Source: Ruminococcus sp. 210702-SL.1.03 (lineage in GTDB: Bacteria; Bacillota; Clostridia; Oscillospirales; Ruminococcaceae). From it: a DNA stretch of 64,000 nt. The notes below the pieces were generated by a model. That model was not told the origin of the DNA. It ran no database searches and saw only the letters and a list, made by a program, of their open reading frames with translations. The stretch lies in the NCBI RefSeq assembly GCF_020559915.1, contig NZ_JAJCLZ010000002.1, positions 124,001-188,000 on the forward strand, given 5' to 3'. Made by a program: the position numbers and the translations under genes. Below, piece by piece: positions 25,581-33,744 of the stretch. Within the stretch, counting starts at the first letter, position 1; every line of letters starts with the position of its first letter.

Positions 25581-27344
25581 ATGTTTCAGATACAATGGCT
25601 GTGGCACAATCTGAAAGGGTATAGGAAAATATACATCGCGGCGCTGGTGCTCTCGCTCGCTTGCAACGCGCTGTATCTCACAACGCCGTATTTCAGCTCG
25701 AAGATAGTAGATACATACATCACGGGCGAAAACGCCGCCGCGAATTTGCAGGCGGATAAGCACGGCTTTATAATGCTGCTGGTGGGCATGATAGGCTTTA
25801 CGCTGCTGCGCACGGTCTGCCAGTATTCCTGCAACATGACCTACGAAATATCTTCGCAGGGCATGATATACAAGATACGCAACCGCCTTTTTCAGCGCGT
25901 TCAGCGGCAGGATATGGATTTTTACGATAAGAACCGCACGGGCGACCTTATGACCCGCCTGACAGGCGACCTCGATATGGTTCGCCACGCGGTATCTTGG
26001 GTATTCAAGGGCATTGTGGAATCGCTCTCGCTCTTCACCGCCTCGATGGTGTATTTCTTTATCATAAACTGGAAGATGGCGCTGATGCTCTTCGCGGTAA
26101 CGCCCTTTATCTTCGTGATAACGGTTATGTTCAAAAAAGTAGCCGGCCCCGTTTACGTTGAGCTTCGCGAAAAACTCTCGAAGCTGAATACCGACGCGCA
26201 GGAGAATATCTCGGGCAACCGCGTTGTAAAAGCATTCGCGCGCGAAGATTTCGAGATAGAGAAATTCGGCAAGGCGAACCGCGAGTATTCGGAAGCGAAC
26301 AAGAAAGCTTCGCTGATGTGGCTGAAATATTCGCCGTATATGGAAACGCTGGCGAACGTGCTTTCGGTAGTGATGCTGCTGGGCGGCGGTATCTTCCTTA
26401 TAAAGGGCAGCCTTACTATGGGTCAGTATATAGCTATCTCAGGACTTATCTGGGCTATATCGAACCCCGTAAGAAATTTGGGTATGTACGTCAACGACCT
26501 TCAGCGCTTTATGGCTTCCGCCATGAAGATAATCGAGATATACTACTCTCAGCCGAAGATAGTAGACCGCGACGACGCCGAGGATATTGACGGCAGACTG
26601 CGCGGCGAGGTAGAGTTTAAAAACGTAAGCTTCAAGTACGGCAATAAAACAGTGCTGGAGGATATTAGCTTCCACATCGCGCCTGGAGAAACGGTAGCGA
26701 TAATGGGCGAAACAGGCTCGGGCAAGACTACGCTGATAAACCTTATCCCCCGCTTTTACGACACCGCGGGCGGCGAGGTGCTGGTAGACGGCGTTAACGT
26801 GCGTATGCGAAAGCTCTCTCAGCTTCGCAAGAACATAGGCATGGCTACGCAGGACGTTCTGCTGTATTCTGATACCATAGACGGCAACATAGCTTACGGC
26901 GATTCTTCAATGCCCGAAGAGGACGTGAAGCACTACGCCAAGCTTGCGGCGGCGGACGGCTTTGTCAGCAAGATGCCGGAGGGGTACGAAACGCTGATAG
27001 GCGAGCGCGGCGTGGGTCTTTCGGGCGGTCAGAAGCAGCGTATATCGCTCGCACGCGCGCTGGCTATAAAGCCCGCCGTGCTGATACTCGACGACACCAC
27101 TTCGGCGGTGGATATGGAAACGGAAAAGCACATACAGGAAAGCCTGCGCACACTGGATTTCCCATGCACTAAGATAATCATAGCGCAGCGCATATCATCC
27201 ACCAAGGACGCCGACAAGATAATAATTTTAGAGGACGGAAAGATAAAAGAAATGGGCACTCACGAGCAGCTTCTTGCGCAGAAGGGCTACTATTACGACG
27301 TTTTCCGCCTGCAAAACGAAGGCTTCGGAAAGGGGGCGGAGTAA
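25581..27344 (+). CDS. ABC exporter half-transporter with degenerate catalytic site (heterodimer subunit 1)
   Basis: This protein of about 587 residues has six membrane helices (1-310) and a nucleotide-binding domain. It shows Walker A GETGSGKTT, signature LSGGQKQR and Walker B VLILDDTTSAVD. The catalytic glutamate is Asp and the switch histidine is Gln (IIAQRIS). This is the degenerate-site pattern of heterodimeric exporters such as TM287/288, BmrCD and LmrCD. The start at 25581 follows GAGGAGGAAGAG better than the upstream ATG at 25563. The stop directly abuts the ATG of the partner. Substrates are probably drugs or lipids. Confidence 0.92.
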   Translation: MFQIQWLWHNLKGYRKIYIAALVLSLACNALYLTTPYFSSKIVDTYITGENAAANLQADKHGFIMLLVGMIGFTLLRTVCQYSCNMTYEISSQGMIYKIRNRLFQRVQRQDMDFYDKNRTGDLMTRLTGDLDMVRHAVSWVFKGIVESLSLFTASMVYFFIINWKMALMLFAVTPFIFVITVMFKKVAGPVYVELREKLSKLNTDAQENISGNRVVKAFAREDFEIEKFGKANREYSEANKKASLMWLKYSPYMETLANVLSVVMLLGGGIFLIKGSLTMGQYIAISGLIWAISNPVRNLGMYVNDLQRFMASAMKIIEIYYSQPKIVDRDDAEDIDGRLRGEVEFKNVSFKYGNKTVLEDISFHIAPGETVAIMGETGSGKTTLINLIPRFYDTAGGEVLVDGVNVRMRKLSQLRKNIGMATQDVLLYSDTIDGNIAYGDSSMPEEDVKHYAKLAAADGFVSKMPEGYETLIGERGVGLSGGQKQRISLARALAIKPAVLILDDTTSAVDMETEKHIQESLRTLDFPCTKIIIAQRISSTKDADKIIILEDGKIKEMGTHEQLLAQKGYYYDVFRLQNEGFGKGAE

Positions 27345-29114
27345 ATGGCACGCAACAGATACGATGTGGACGAGGTTCTTGAAACGCCGTTCGACTTCCG
27401 CCACCTAAAGCGCTCGTTCGTTTACATGAAAAAGTACAAGGGCAAGATGATACTGGCGCTGGTGCTCAGCGTTTTCGCGGCGGTATCGGGCCTGCTGGCG
27501 CCGCTCATCACGCAGTACGCGCTGGATAACACCATACCGCAGAAAAATATCCCTCAGCTTTTCCTGCTGAGCGGACTGCTGGTGCTCACGATAGCCGTAT
27601 CGGTAGCTTTCTCAAATATCCGCTCGCGCATAATGACAGTAGTGGGTCAGGATATTATCTTCGACATTAGAACAGACCTCTTCGCGCATTTGCAGGAGCT
27701 GCCTTTTCAGTACTACGACGACCGCCCGCACGGCAAGATACTTATTCGCGTAGTAAACTATGTAAACTCGGTCTCCGATATGCTCTCAAACGGCGTTATC
27801 AACGTTATACTCGAGTTTCTGAATATGCTTTTCATAATGGTATTCATGTTCTTTGTAGACGTTCGCCTTTCGCTGGTGGTGCTTTCGGGCGTGCCGATAT
27901 TCGCGCTGGTTATGATGGCGATAAAGAAGCGCCAGCGCCGCGCATGGCAGGACGTTTCAAACAAAAGCTCAAATATGAACGCATACTTGCAGGAAAACAT
28001 AGTCGGCGCTAGGGTAACGCAGATATTCACCCGCGAGGAGGAGAACGAGGGAATATTCGACCGCCTCTCGAACAAATACCGCAAGAGCTGGATGACTGCC
28101 GTTACCTACTCGAATATGGTATGGCCCGCTACGGATAATATATCCACGCTGGTGCGCGCCGCGATATTCTTTGTGGGACTGCTGGTGCTCTCCCCCGCGA
28201 GCGTTACGCTTGGTACTATCGCCGCTATGACTAGCTACGCTTCTAGCTTTTGGCAGCCGATAATGAATCTCTCGAACCTATTCAACAACTTCATCAACAA
28301 CGTAGCGTACTTAGAGCGCATATTTGAAACGCTTGACGAGCCTGCTACCATTGCTGATAAAGAGGGCGCGAAGGACATCGGCGAGATAAAGGGCGCTGTA
28401 CGCTTTGAGGACGTGACATTTGCTTACGAAGAGGGCAAAAACGTACTCGAGCACGTTTCCTTTGAGGTAAAGCCTGGCGAGAGCGTCGCGCTGGTAGGCC
28501 CTACGGGCGCGGGCAAGTCTACTATAGTTTCGCTCATCTCGCGCTTTTACGACGTATCTTCCGGCAGGATAACGGTAGACGGCAAGGATATAAGCGCCGC
28601 TACACTGCACTCGCTGCGCTCGCAGATGGGTATAATGCTGCAGGACAGCTTTATTTTCAGCGGCACTATACTCGACAATATCCGCTACGGCAAGCTGGAC
28701 GCCACTAAGGACGAAATAGTAAGCGCAAGCCGCACGGTATGCGCCGACGAATTCATCAGCGAGATGGAAAATGGCTACCTTACTGAGGTGAACGAGCGCG
28801 GCTCGAAGCTTTCGGGCGGTCAGAAGCAGCTAATATCTTTCGCGCGCACGTTGCTTTCCGACCCGCGCATACTTGTGCTTGACGAGGCTACCTCCTCGAT
28901 CGACGCGCGCACCGAGCGCCTGCTGCAGCAGGGCTTGAACGAGCTGCTGAAGGGCAGGACATCTTTCATAATAGCCCACCGCCTATCCACCATAAAGAAC
29001 TGCGACAGGATAATGTACATCGACAACAAGGGCATTACCGAAAGCGGCACTCACGAAGAACTTATGGCGAAAAAGGGCGATTACTACAAGCTTTACACGG
29101 CTCAGCATATTTGA
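27345..29114 (+). CDS. ABC exporter half-transporter with canonical catalytic site (heterodimer subunit 2)
   Basis: This 589-residue partner of the preceding gene has six membrane helices and a nucleotide-binding domain with Walker A GPTGAGKST, signature LSGGQKQL, and Walker B with the catalytic Glu in ILVLDEATSSID. The switch histidine is in IIAHRLST. It supplies the hydrolysing site of the dimer. Its ATG follows the first gene's stop without a gap, so translation is coupled. A bidirectional terminator follows. Confidence 0.93.
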   Translation: MARNRYDVDEVLETPFDFRHLKRSFVYMKKYKGKMILALVLSVFAAVSGLLAPLITQYALDNTIPQKNIPQLFLLSGLLVLTIAVSVAFSNIRSRIMTVVGQDIIFDIRTDLFAHLQELPFQYYDDRPHGKILIRVVNYVNSVSDMLSNGVINVILEFLNMLFIMVFMFFVDVRLSLVVLSGVPIFALVMMAIKKRQRRAWQDVSNKSSNMNAYLQENIVGARVTQIFTREEENEGIFDRLSNKYRKSWMTAVTYSNMVWPATDNISTLVRAAIFFVGLLVLSPASVTLGTIAAMTSYASSFWQPIMNLSNLFNNFINNVAYLERIFETLDEPATIADKEGAKDIGEIKGAVRFEDVTFAYEEGKNVLEHVSFEVKPGESVALVGPTGAGKSTIVSLISRFYDVSSGRITVDGKDISAATLHSLRSQMGIMLQDSFIFSGTILDNIRYGKLDATKDEIVSASRTVCADEFISEMENGYLTEVNERGSKLSGGQKQLISFARTLLSDPRILVLDEATSSIDARTERLLQQGLNELLKGRTSFIIAHRLSTIKNCDRIMYIDNKGITESGTHEELMAKKGDYYKLYTAQHI

Positions 29115-29130
29115 TATAAATATATATGAC

Positions 29131-29165
29131 AAAAGGCTCTCCGAAGTTTTATCGGAGAGCCTTTC
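29131..29165. terminator. Bidirectional terminator between convergent genes
   Basis: AAGGCTCTCCGA and TCGGAGAGCCTT form a perfect 12-pair stem, with an A run on the left and T-rich sequence on the right. It separates the ABC exporter from the minus-strand FtsX gene. Confidence 0.8.
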
Positions 29166-29212
29166 GCTTATGCTGTATTTAGTGGGATATTTTGCAGGTA
29201 TGTTTGTTCGCG

Positions 29213-31930
29213 TTATTCGCGGTTCTTCAGCACCTCTGCGGGGGTCATCTTTTTCAGCTTTCTTACCAGCAGGGTGTTTATTATAAAGTACAGCGCCATT
29301 ACCGCCGCGAAAAGTCCGAGGTACATATACCATGTGAAGTGCAGGTTCATTCCGCAGGCGGTGTTTGAGATAAGGAATGGGTACATAGCGTCGGAGCAAA
29401 GCTTAGAGAGCGGTATGCAGATAGCCGCGCCTATCGCGATGATGTATGTGTTGCCGTTTAGGTAAAGCTTTCTTATCTCGCCCGTGCGGAAGCCGAATAT
29501 CTTTATCAGCGAGATGCCGAAGCTTGCGCGGTCTGTCATGACGTTCAGCATGAGGAACATTACCATAAAGAATATAGCTGCCGAAGCGCCTATCAGCGTG
29601 GCTATCATTGGCGTCATAAGCTCGATGAATACGTCGGAGGCGCGCTCGATGTCGGCGCGGGTGGTAACGCTGTAAAGTCTGCCTTCGTCAATGTCAAGCT
29701 CTTTGTCGGAGAACACGGTGTTGTAATGATCGTCCTTCTGACCGAAAAGCTCGCGCATACTGTCAATATCCATGAATACCATCAGTCCCGCCGAGTAGTC
29801 GCAGATGTCCTCTACCGTAAAGGCGTAGTCCATATCGTTGGTGTTGTCGGAAAGTATAAGCTTATCGCCTTTGGATAATCCGTACTTCTGCTGTACAGAT
29901 GTGCTTATAGTCACGCTCGATTTTCCCTTTGCGGGGCGGCAGGTGAAGTAGCGGTAGGCGGAGTCGCTGCCGTCTATGCCCAGTACAGTGAGGTCTACGG
30001 TATCGCCGTAAGCGGATTTAGAGAGCGACTCGGCGTAAGCGGGCGTGCCGCCTGCGGGCACTGTTTTTTCGGGATATTTCAGCGAGTACATATACTCGTA
30101 CTTGGTGTATTCTTTGGTATCAGCGGCTACGTTTTTGCAGAGCACATAGCAGTCCGCACCCAGCATGAATATCAGCAGTGTTATGAACATAGCGGCTACT
30201 ACCGTTATGCCGGTGCGCACTTCGCGCAGCATTTGGCGTATGCGGAAAGCGGTGACGAATTTCTTTGTTTTGAGCGTTACGTTCTTCACGCGCGACTGCT
30301 TCTGCTCGTTTTTTATGAGCGAGAGCGCTGTCTGCGAAAGCTTTTTGTTTATTACTATGCTGTTCACTATCATAGCGGCAACGGGGGGCATAACTATTCC
30401 GTACACGAAGAGGTAGGCGGGAACTACTACGTCGAATTTCGGGATAGAGAAGTAGTTGTAGCTATCCACCATCTCGCTCGGTATCTTGTAAATACCTATT
30501 ATCGTGCCGATAATGCCGCCCGCCAAAGCTATCAGCGCGGGCAGGGTTATGTAGTGGCGCAGCAGGTCGCGCTTTTTAACGCCCAGCGCATACAGTGCGC
30601 CGATAACGCTGCTTTCGTTCTGTATGCGGTGGATAACGAATACTGAGATAACGTAGGTGAAGAGCACCATGAGTATAACGCCCGCCAGCGCGCCTATCTG
30701 CTTATTTTTCGCAACGTCGTTCTCAGCGCCGCGTATGCGCAGGTTGTCGCTCGCTTTTACGAAAGATGTAAGGTTATCGAGGTCGATGGTGAAATATTCG
30801 TCGAGCAGCTCGGCGGTCTTTTCGTCAAGCTTCGCCACGCCGTCAGCCAGCTCGCCCGCGCCTTCGGCAGCGCTGTCTACGCCATCTGTATAATCCACCG
30901 TGCCGCCGCGCAGCTTATCCGCAGCAGCGAGGGACTCTTTAAGCTGCTTTATGTCGGCGCTTTTTGCAGCTTTGTAAAGCTTATCGAGGGTATCGGCGTA
31001 ATTATCGGCGGTAAGCTCAGCCTTTACGCCCGAAGCGGCAAGGCTCTGATTTGACTGAGCAAGGCAGGTTTCAAAGAGCGCGTTCATGCCCTCGGTAAGG
31101 CTGCCGCTCGAAGCTTTCAGCTCGTTCAGTCCTTCGTAAAGCTCTTTCGCGCCGTCGTTAAGGTCAGCCACGCCCTCTTCTATATCTTCCTTTTTGCCGA
31201 TGGTGTCTTCTGCCGTTTCCTTGAAATACTGATCTTCCACGGCGGAGTAATCGAAATCGAATGAGCGCAGAAGCTCTTTTATCTCCTTATCCTCAGCGCC
31301 GTTCTTTAAAACGTATGAGTAGCTGAGGTCTTCGGCTTTCTGACCGCCCGCGCTAAGTATAGCGTCGTACTGGTCGCCGCTGACGAAAGCCAAACCAAAT
31401 CCGCTGCTTTCAGCCGAAGCGTCGGAGATGTTCTTAACGGGCATATCGTAATCGGGCACGCTGCCGATACCTGTAACGGTAAGCTCGGTATCCGCAAGCG
31501 GTATCTTATCGCCTATCTTGATGTCGTTTTCCTCGCAGTAGCGCTTTTCGAGGGCGACTTCGCCTGCTTTATCGGCAAGCTCGCCGTCGTCGAGAGTCAT
31601 GAGGTTTATATCTGTGCGGTTTTTCATAACGCGCAGTATCTTGTTTTTGCCCGACTCTATATCCATGCTGAATTTTGCTTCGACTTCCGCGCCGGCTTTA
31701 TCCAGCTCGGCTATCTGCTCATCGGTAAGGGGCAGGAATACGGTAAATTCGCCGTCCTCGCAGTTTTTATCGCGGCAGTTCTGCTCAGTGCCAGCGATTA
31801 TAGTTTCCGCACCGCCTATCATGCTTATTACCAGATACATACCAAGCACTATCATGACGAGCAGGGCAAGGTTTCTCAGCAGGCTGTTTTTCAAATCGCG
31901 CGGTATGCGCTTTCTAAGTACCTTGTTCAT
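29213..31930 (-). CDS. FtsX-like ABC transporter permease (MacB superfamily)
   Basis: This 905-residue protein has a membrane segment near the N-terminus (about 17-40), then a large external region of about 360 residues. That region has a predicted coiled coil and repeated DGA/GA-rich turns. It is followed by three helices of a first FtsX unit (around VILMVLFTYVISVFVI), a second external region, and three C-terminal helices ending in LVRKLKKMTPAEVLKNRE, which is typical of FtsX permeases. It works with the ATPase next door, with which it overlaps by one base (TGATG). Such pairs export peptides or lipids, or confer antimicrobial resistance. Confidence 0.88.
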   Translation of the reverse strand: MNKVLRKRIPRDLKNSLLRNLALLVMIVLGMYLVISMIGGAETIIAGTEQNCRDKNCEDGEFTVFLPLTDEQIAELDKAGAEVEAKFSMDIESGKNKILRVMKNRTDINLMTLDDGELADKAGEVALEKRYCEENDIKIGDKIPLADTELTVTGIGSVPDYDMPVKNISDASAESSGFGLAFVSGDQYDAILSAGGQKAEDLSYSYVLKNGAEDKEIKELLRSFDFDYSAVEDQYFKETAEDTIGKKEDIEEGVADLNDGAKELYEGLNELKASSGSLTEGMNALFETCLAQSNQSLAASGVKAELTADNYADTLDKLYKAAKSADIKQLKESLAAADKLRGGTVDYTDGVDSAAEGAGELADGVAKLDEKTAELLDEYFTIDLDNLTSFVKASDNLRIRGAENDVAKNKQIGALAGVILMVLFTYVISVFVIHRIQNESSVIGALYALGVKKRDLLRHYITLPALIALAGGIIGTIIGIYKIPSEMVDSYNYFSIPKFDVVVPAYLFVYGIVMPPVAAMIVNSIVINKKLSQTALSLIKNEQKQSRVKNVTLKTKKFVTAFRIRQMLREVRTGITVVAAMFITLLIFMLGADCYVLCKNVAADTKEYTKYEYMYSLKYPEKTVPAGGTPAYAESLSKSAYGDTVDLTVLGIDGSDSAYRYFTCRPAKGKSSVTISTSVQQKYGLSKGDKLILSDNTNDMDYAFTVEDICDYSAGLMVFMDIDSMRELFGQKDDHYNTVFSDKELDIDEGRLYSVTTRADIERASDVFIELMTPMIATLIGASAAIFFMVMFLMLNVMTDRASFGISLIKIFGFRTGEIRKLYLNGNTYIIAIGAAICIPLSKLCSDAMYPFLISNTACGMNLHFTWYMYLGLFAAVMALYFIINTLLVRKLKKMTPAEVLKNRE

Positions 31931-32631
31931 CAGAGATCCTCCAGCTCGGCGGCGGGAATGCGCGTTTCGTTCTCGTATTCTTTCTTTATCATGCCGTCTT
32001 TAAGTATTATTACTTTGTGCACCATGTTTTTGATAGAATTATTGTGGGTGACTATAAGCATGGTAGTGCCGTACTTTTTGTTTATCTCTTCAAGCAGAAT
32101 AAGTATATCGCGCGAGGTCTTTGAGTCGAGCGCGCCCGTAGGCTCGTCGCAGAGCAGCAGCTTAGGATTTTTTATCAGCGCTCTTGCAATGGCGCAGCGC
32201 TGCTGCTGACCGCCCGAAAGCTGCGAGGGGAATTTGTTGCGGTGCTCGGAAAGCCCCAGCGTTTCCAGCAGCTCTTCCATATCAAGCGGGTCTTTGGTAA
32301 GGTATTCGCAGACCTGTATGTTTTCGCGAACGGTGAGGTTCGGAACGAGATTGTAAAACTGGAATATGAAGCCTAAGTTGTCGCGGCGGTAATCGGCGAG
32401 CTTATCGGCTGAAAGACCGCCTACCTCCTTTCCGTCTACCTTTACCGAGCCGCTGTCGATATTATCCAAGCCGCCGATGCAGTTGAGCAGGGTAGATTTT
32501 CCCGAGCCGCTGGTGCCCTGTATTACGCACATCTGCCCCTTTTCCAGACCCGTGGACACACCTTTGAGCACCTGCACATAGCCCTGATCTTTACCGTAGC
32601 TTTTTTTCAGATCTTTTACCTCTAAATACAT
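31930..32631 (-). CDS. ABC transporter ATPase (MacB/LolD type)
   Basis: This 233-residue ATPase has Walker A GTSGSGKST, signature LSGGQQQRCAIARAL, Walker B LLLCDEPTGALD and switch histidine in VTHNN. FIFQFYNLVPNLTVREN is typical of the LolD/MacB group that works with FtsX permeases. It is upstream of, and overlaps, the permease. The promoter region holds a perfect palindrome shared with the TetR gene promoter. Confidence 0.94.
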   Translation of the reverse strand: MYLEVKDLKKSYGKDQGYVQVLKGVSTGLEKGQMCVIQGTSGSGKSTLLNCIGGLDNIDSGSVKVDGKEVGGLSADKLADYRRDNLGFIFQFYNLVPNLTVRENIQVCEYLTKDPLDMEELLETLGLSEHRNKFPSQLSGGQQQRCAIARALIKNPKLLLCDEPTGALDSKTSRDILILLEEINKKYGTTMLIVTHNNSIKNMVHKVIILKDGMIKKEYENETRIPAAELEDL

Positions 32632-32658
32632 CTGTGAATACCTCCTGTATGCCTGTTT

Positions 32659-32687
32659 AACATAACGATGTTATGTTGACGTTATGT
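32659..32687 (-). promoter_or_regulatory. TetR-type operator before the ABC ATPase
   Basis: AACATAAC-GAT-GTTATGTT is a perfect 19-base palindrome at 32659-32677, with another GTTATGT half at 32681-32687. The core ATAAC-N3-GTTAT also appears twice before the TetR gene. Confidence 0.78.
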
Positions 32688-32711
32688 AAAAAGCCGTGTG
32701 TTGATACGGCT
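32687..32711 (-). terminator. Terminator of the TetR gene
   Basis: On the minus strand AGCCGT and ACGGCT pair and are followed by a T run. It separates the TetR gene from the ABC promoter. Confidence 0.65.
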
Positions 32712-32719
32712 AAAATTTA

Positions 32720-33358
32720 CTATTTTTGTGTTTCGTCGGGGATAAGGATCATCTTAGTCCAGCCCGTAACGATGTAGTCCATTATCTGGCTCATGTGCTC
32801 GATGGCCTTAGCCTCGTCGCACTCGTGCGTCAGCAGGTGTATAAATGCGTCGATGTTCATATGCGTCAGCCAGTGCAGCATATATTCGTTCACCTTAGTG
32901 CCGGGGTGAGCTGAAGCCATCTGTTCCGCCATAACGTGGTAAGAGCTTTCCATAAGCCCCACCACCTCGTCAACGGCGTTTTCGTAAGAAGTTCCGTGCG
33001 CGCGGGTGAGCAGCAGCAGGAACGCTTCGCGGTTGGAGTAAAGGTGGTGGACAAGCATACGCGCGAGGTCGTCGTGGTCGCCCTCCTGCTGGGTGTAGTC
33101 GGCGGCAGCGTGGCTGTCAAACTCGAAATGCTCTTCCAGCGCGGTGACAAGCCGGCGGTAAGGCTTTTCGACTATAGAGGAGAAAAGGTCTTCCTTATCT
33201 TTAAAGAAGAAGTAGAGCGCGCCGGTAGTAACGCCCGCGTCTGCGCATATCTTGCGCAGAGAAGCTTTTGTGTAGCCTTTTTCGAGAAACTCCGCCCTCG
33301 CGGCTTTCAGCAGCAGCTCTTTTGTTTCGCCGCTTTGTTCGTGGTTTCTGGGTGACAT
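32720..33358 (-). CDS. TetR-family transcriptional regulator
   Basis: This 212-residue protein has an N-terminal helix-turn-helix domain, TKELLLKAARAEFLEKGY then TKASLRKICADAGVTTGALY and FFFKDKEDLF. A helical ligand-binding domain follows. The start at 33358 follows AAGGAGGTCGGCGGAT; the frame is open further upstream but without a ribosome site. It lies upstream of the ABC genes on the same strand, and both promoters carry ATAAC-N3-GTTAT palindromes. It is therefore probably an autorepressor that also represses the exporter. The ligand is unknown. Confidence 0.92.
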   Translation of the reverse strand: MSPRNHEQSGETKELLLKAARAEFLEKGYTKASLRKICADAGVTTGALYFFFKDKEDLFSSIVEKPYRRLVTALEEHFEFDSHAAADYTQQEGDHDDLARMLVHHLYSNREAFLLLLTRAHGTSYENAVDEVVGLMESSYHVMAEQMASAHPGTKVNEYMLHWLTHMNIDAFIHLLTHECDEAKAIEHMSQIMDYIVTGWTKMILIPDETQK

Positions 33359-33405
33359 ATCCGCCGACCTCCTTTTGCTCAACTTGCACTTATTCAGCGC
33401 TTTGT

Positions 33406-33463
33406 ATAACGCTGTTATGTCAGATAACAATGTTATGTTACCACAATATCCGCCGTTTGTCAA
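33406..33463 (-). promoter_or_regulatory. TetR gene promoter with two operators
   Basis: On the minus strand TTGACA (33463-33458) and TAACAT (33440-33435) are spaced by 17 bases. ATAACaatGTTAT (33424-33436) overlaps the -10. ATAACgctGTTAT (33406-33418) lies next to it, centres 18 bases apart. Bound repressor would block its own promoter. Confidence 0.75.
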
Positions 33464-33672
33464 GCTATGCGTCAAAAAAAACGCGCATTTCTCCGATTTT
33501 TACAAAAATTATTCCGCCGCGGGGCTGAATTGTATAAATTTAAGCATAAATTTGCCCTTGATCAGCCGTAAACAGGCGTTAAACGGCTTAAAACCTGCCT
33601 TAAAATGCGTAAAGACCGTGTAAAGGTTCGGTATAATCATTATTAGTACATTGAAAGTTTACAATTAGTACA

Positions 33673-33700
33673 TTTACAGTCTACCGAAAGTTAGTATAAT
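33673..33700 (+). promoter_or_regulatory. Promoter of argS
   Basis: TTTACA at 33673-33678 and TATAAT at 33695-33700 are separated by 16 bases. ATTAGTACATT occurs twice 23 bases apart (about 33641 and 33664), and TATTCATGAATA (33708-33719) is a palindrome just after the -10. No T-box was recognised. A second TATAAT lies at 33632-33637. Confidence 0.6.
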
Positions 33701-33744
33701 AAACTGGTATTCATGAATATTTACTCTGGAGGACTATTATAATT

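Noticed and set aside
33708..33719. TATTCATGAATA before argS as an ArgR box
   Set aside because: The half-sites face the wrong way for the ARG box consensus (TGAAT-N4-ATTCA), so I keep it only as a palindrome.
33476..33744. T-box riboswitch before argS
   Set aside because: No specifier loop or T-box sequence was recognised, and the leader after the promoter is too short.
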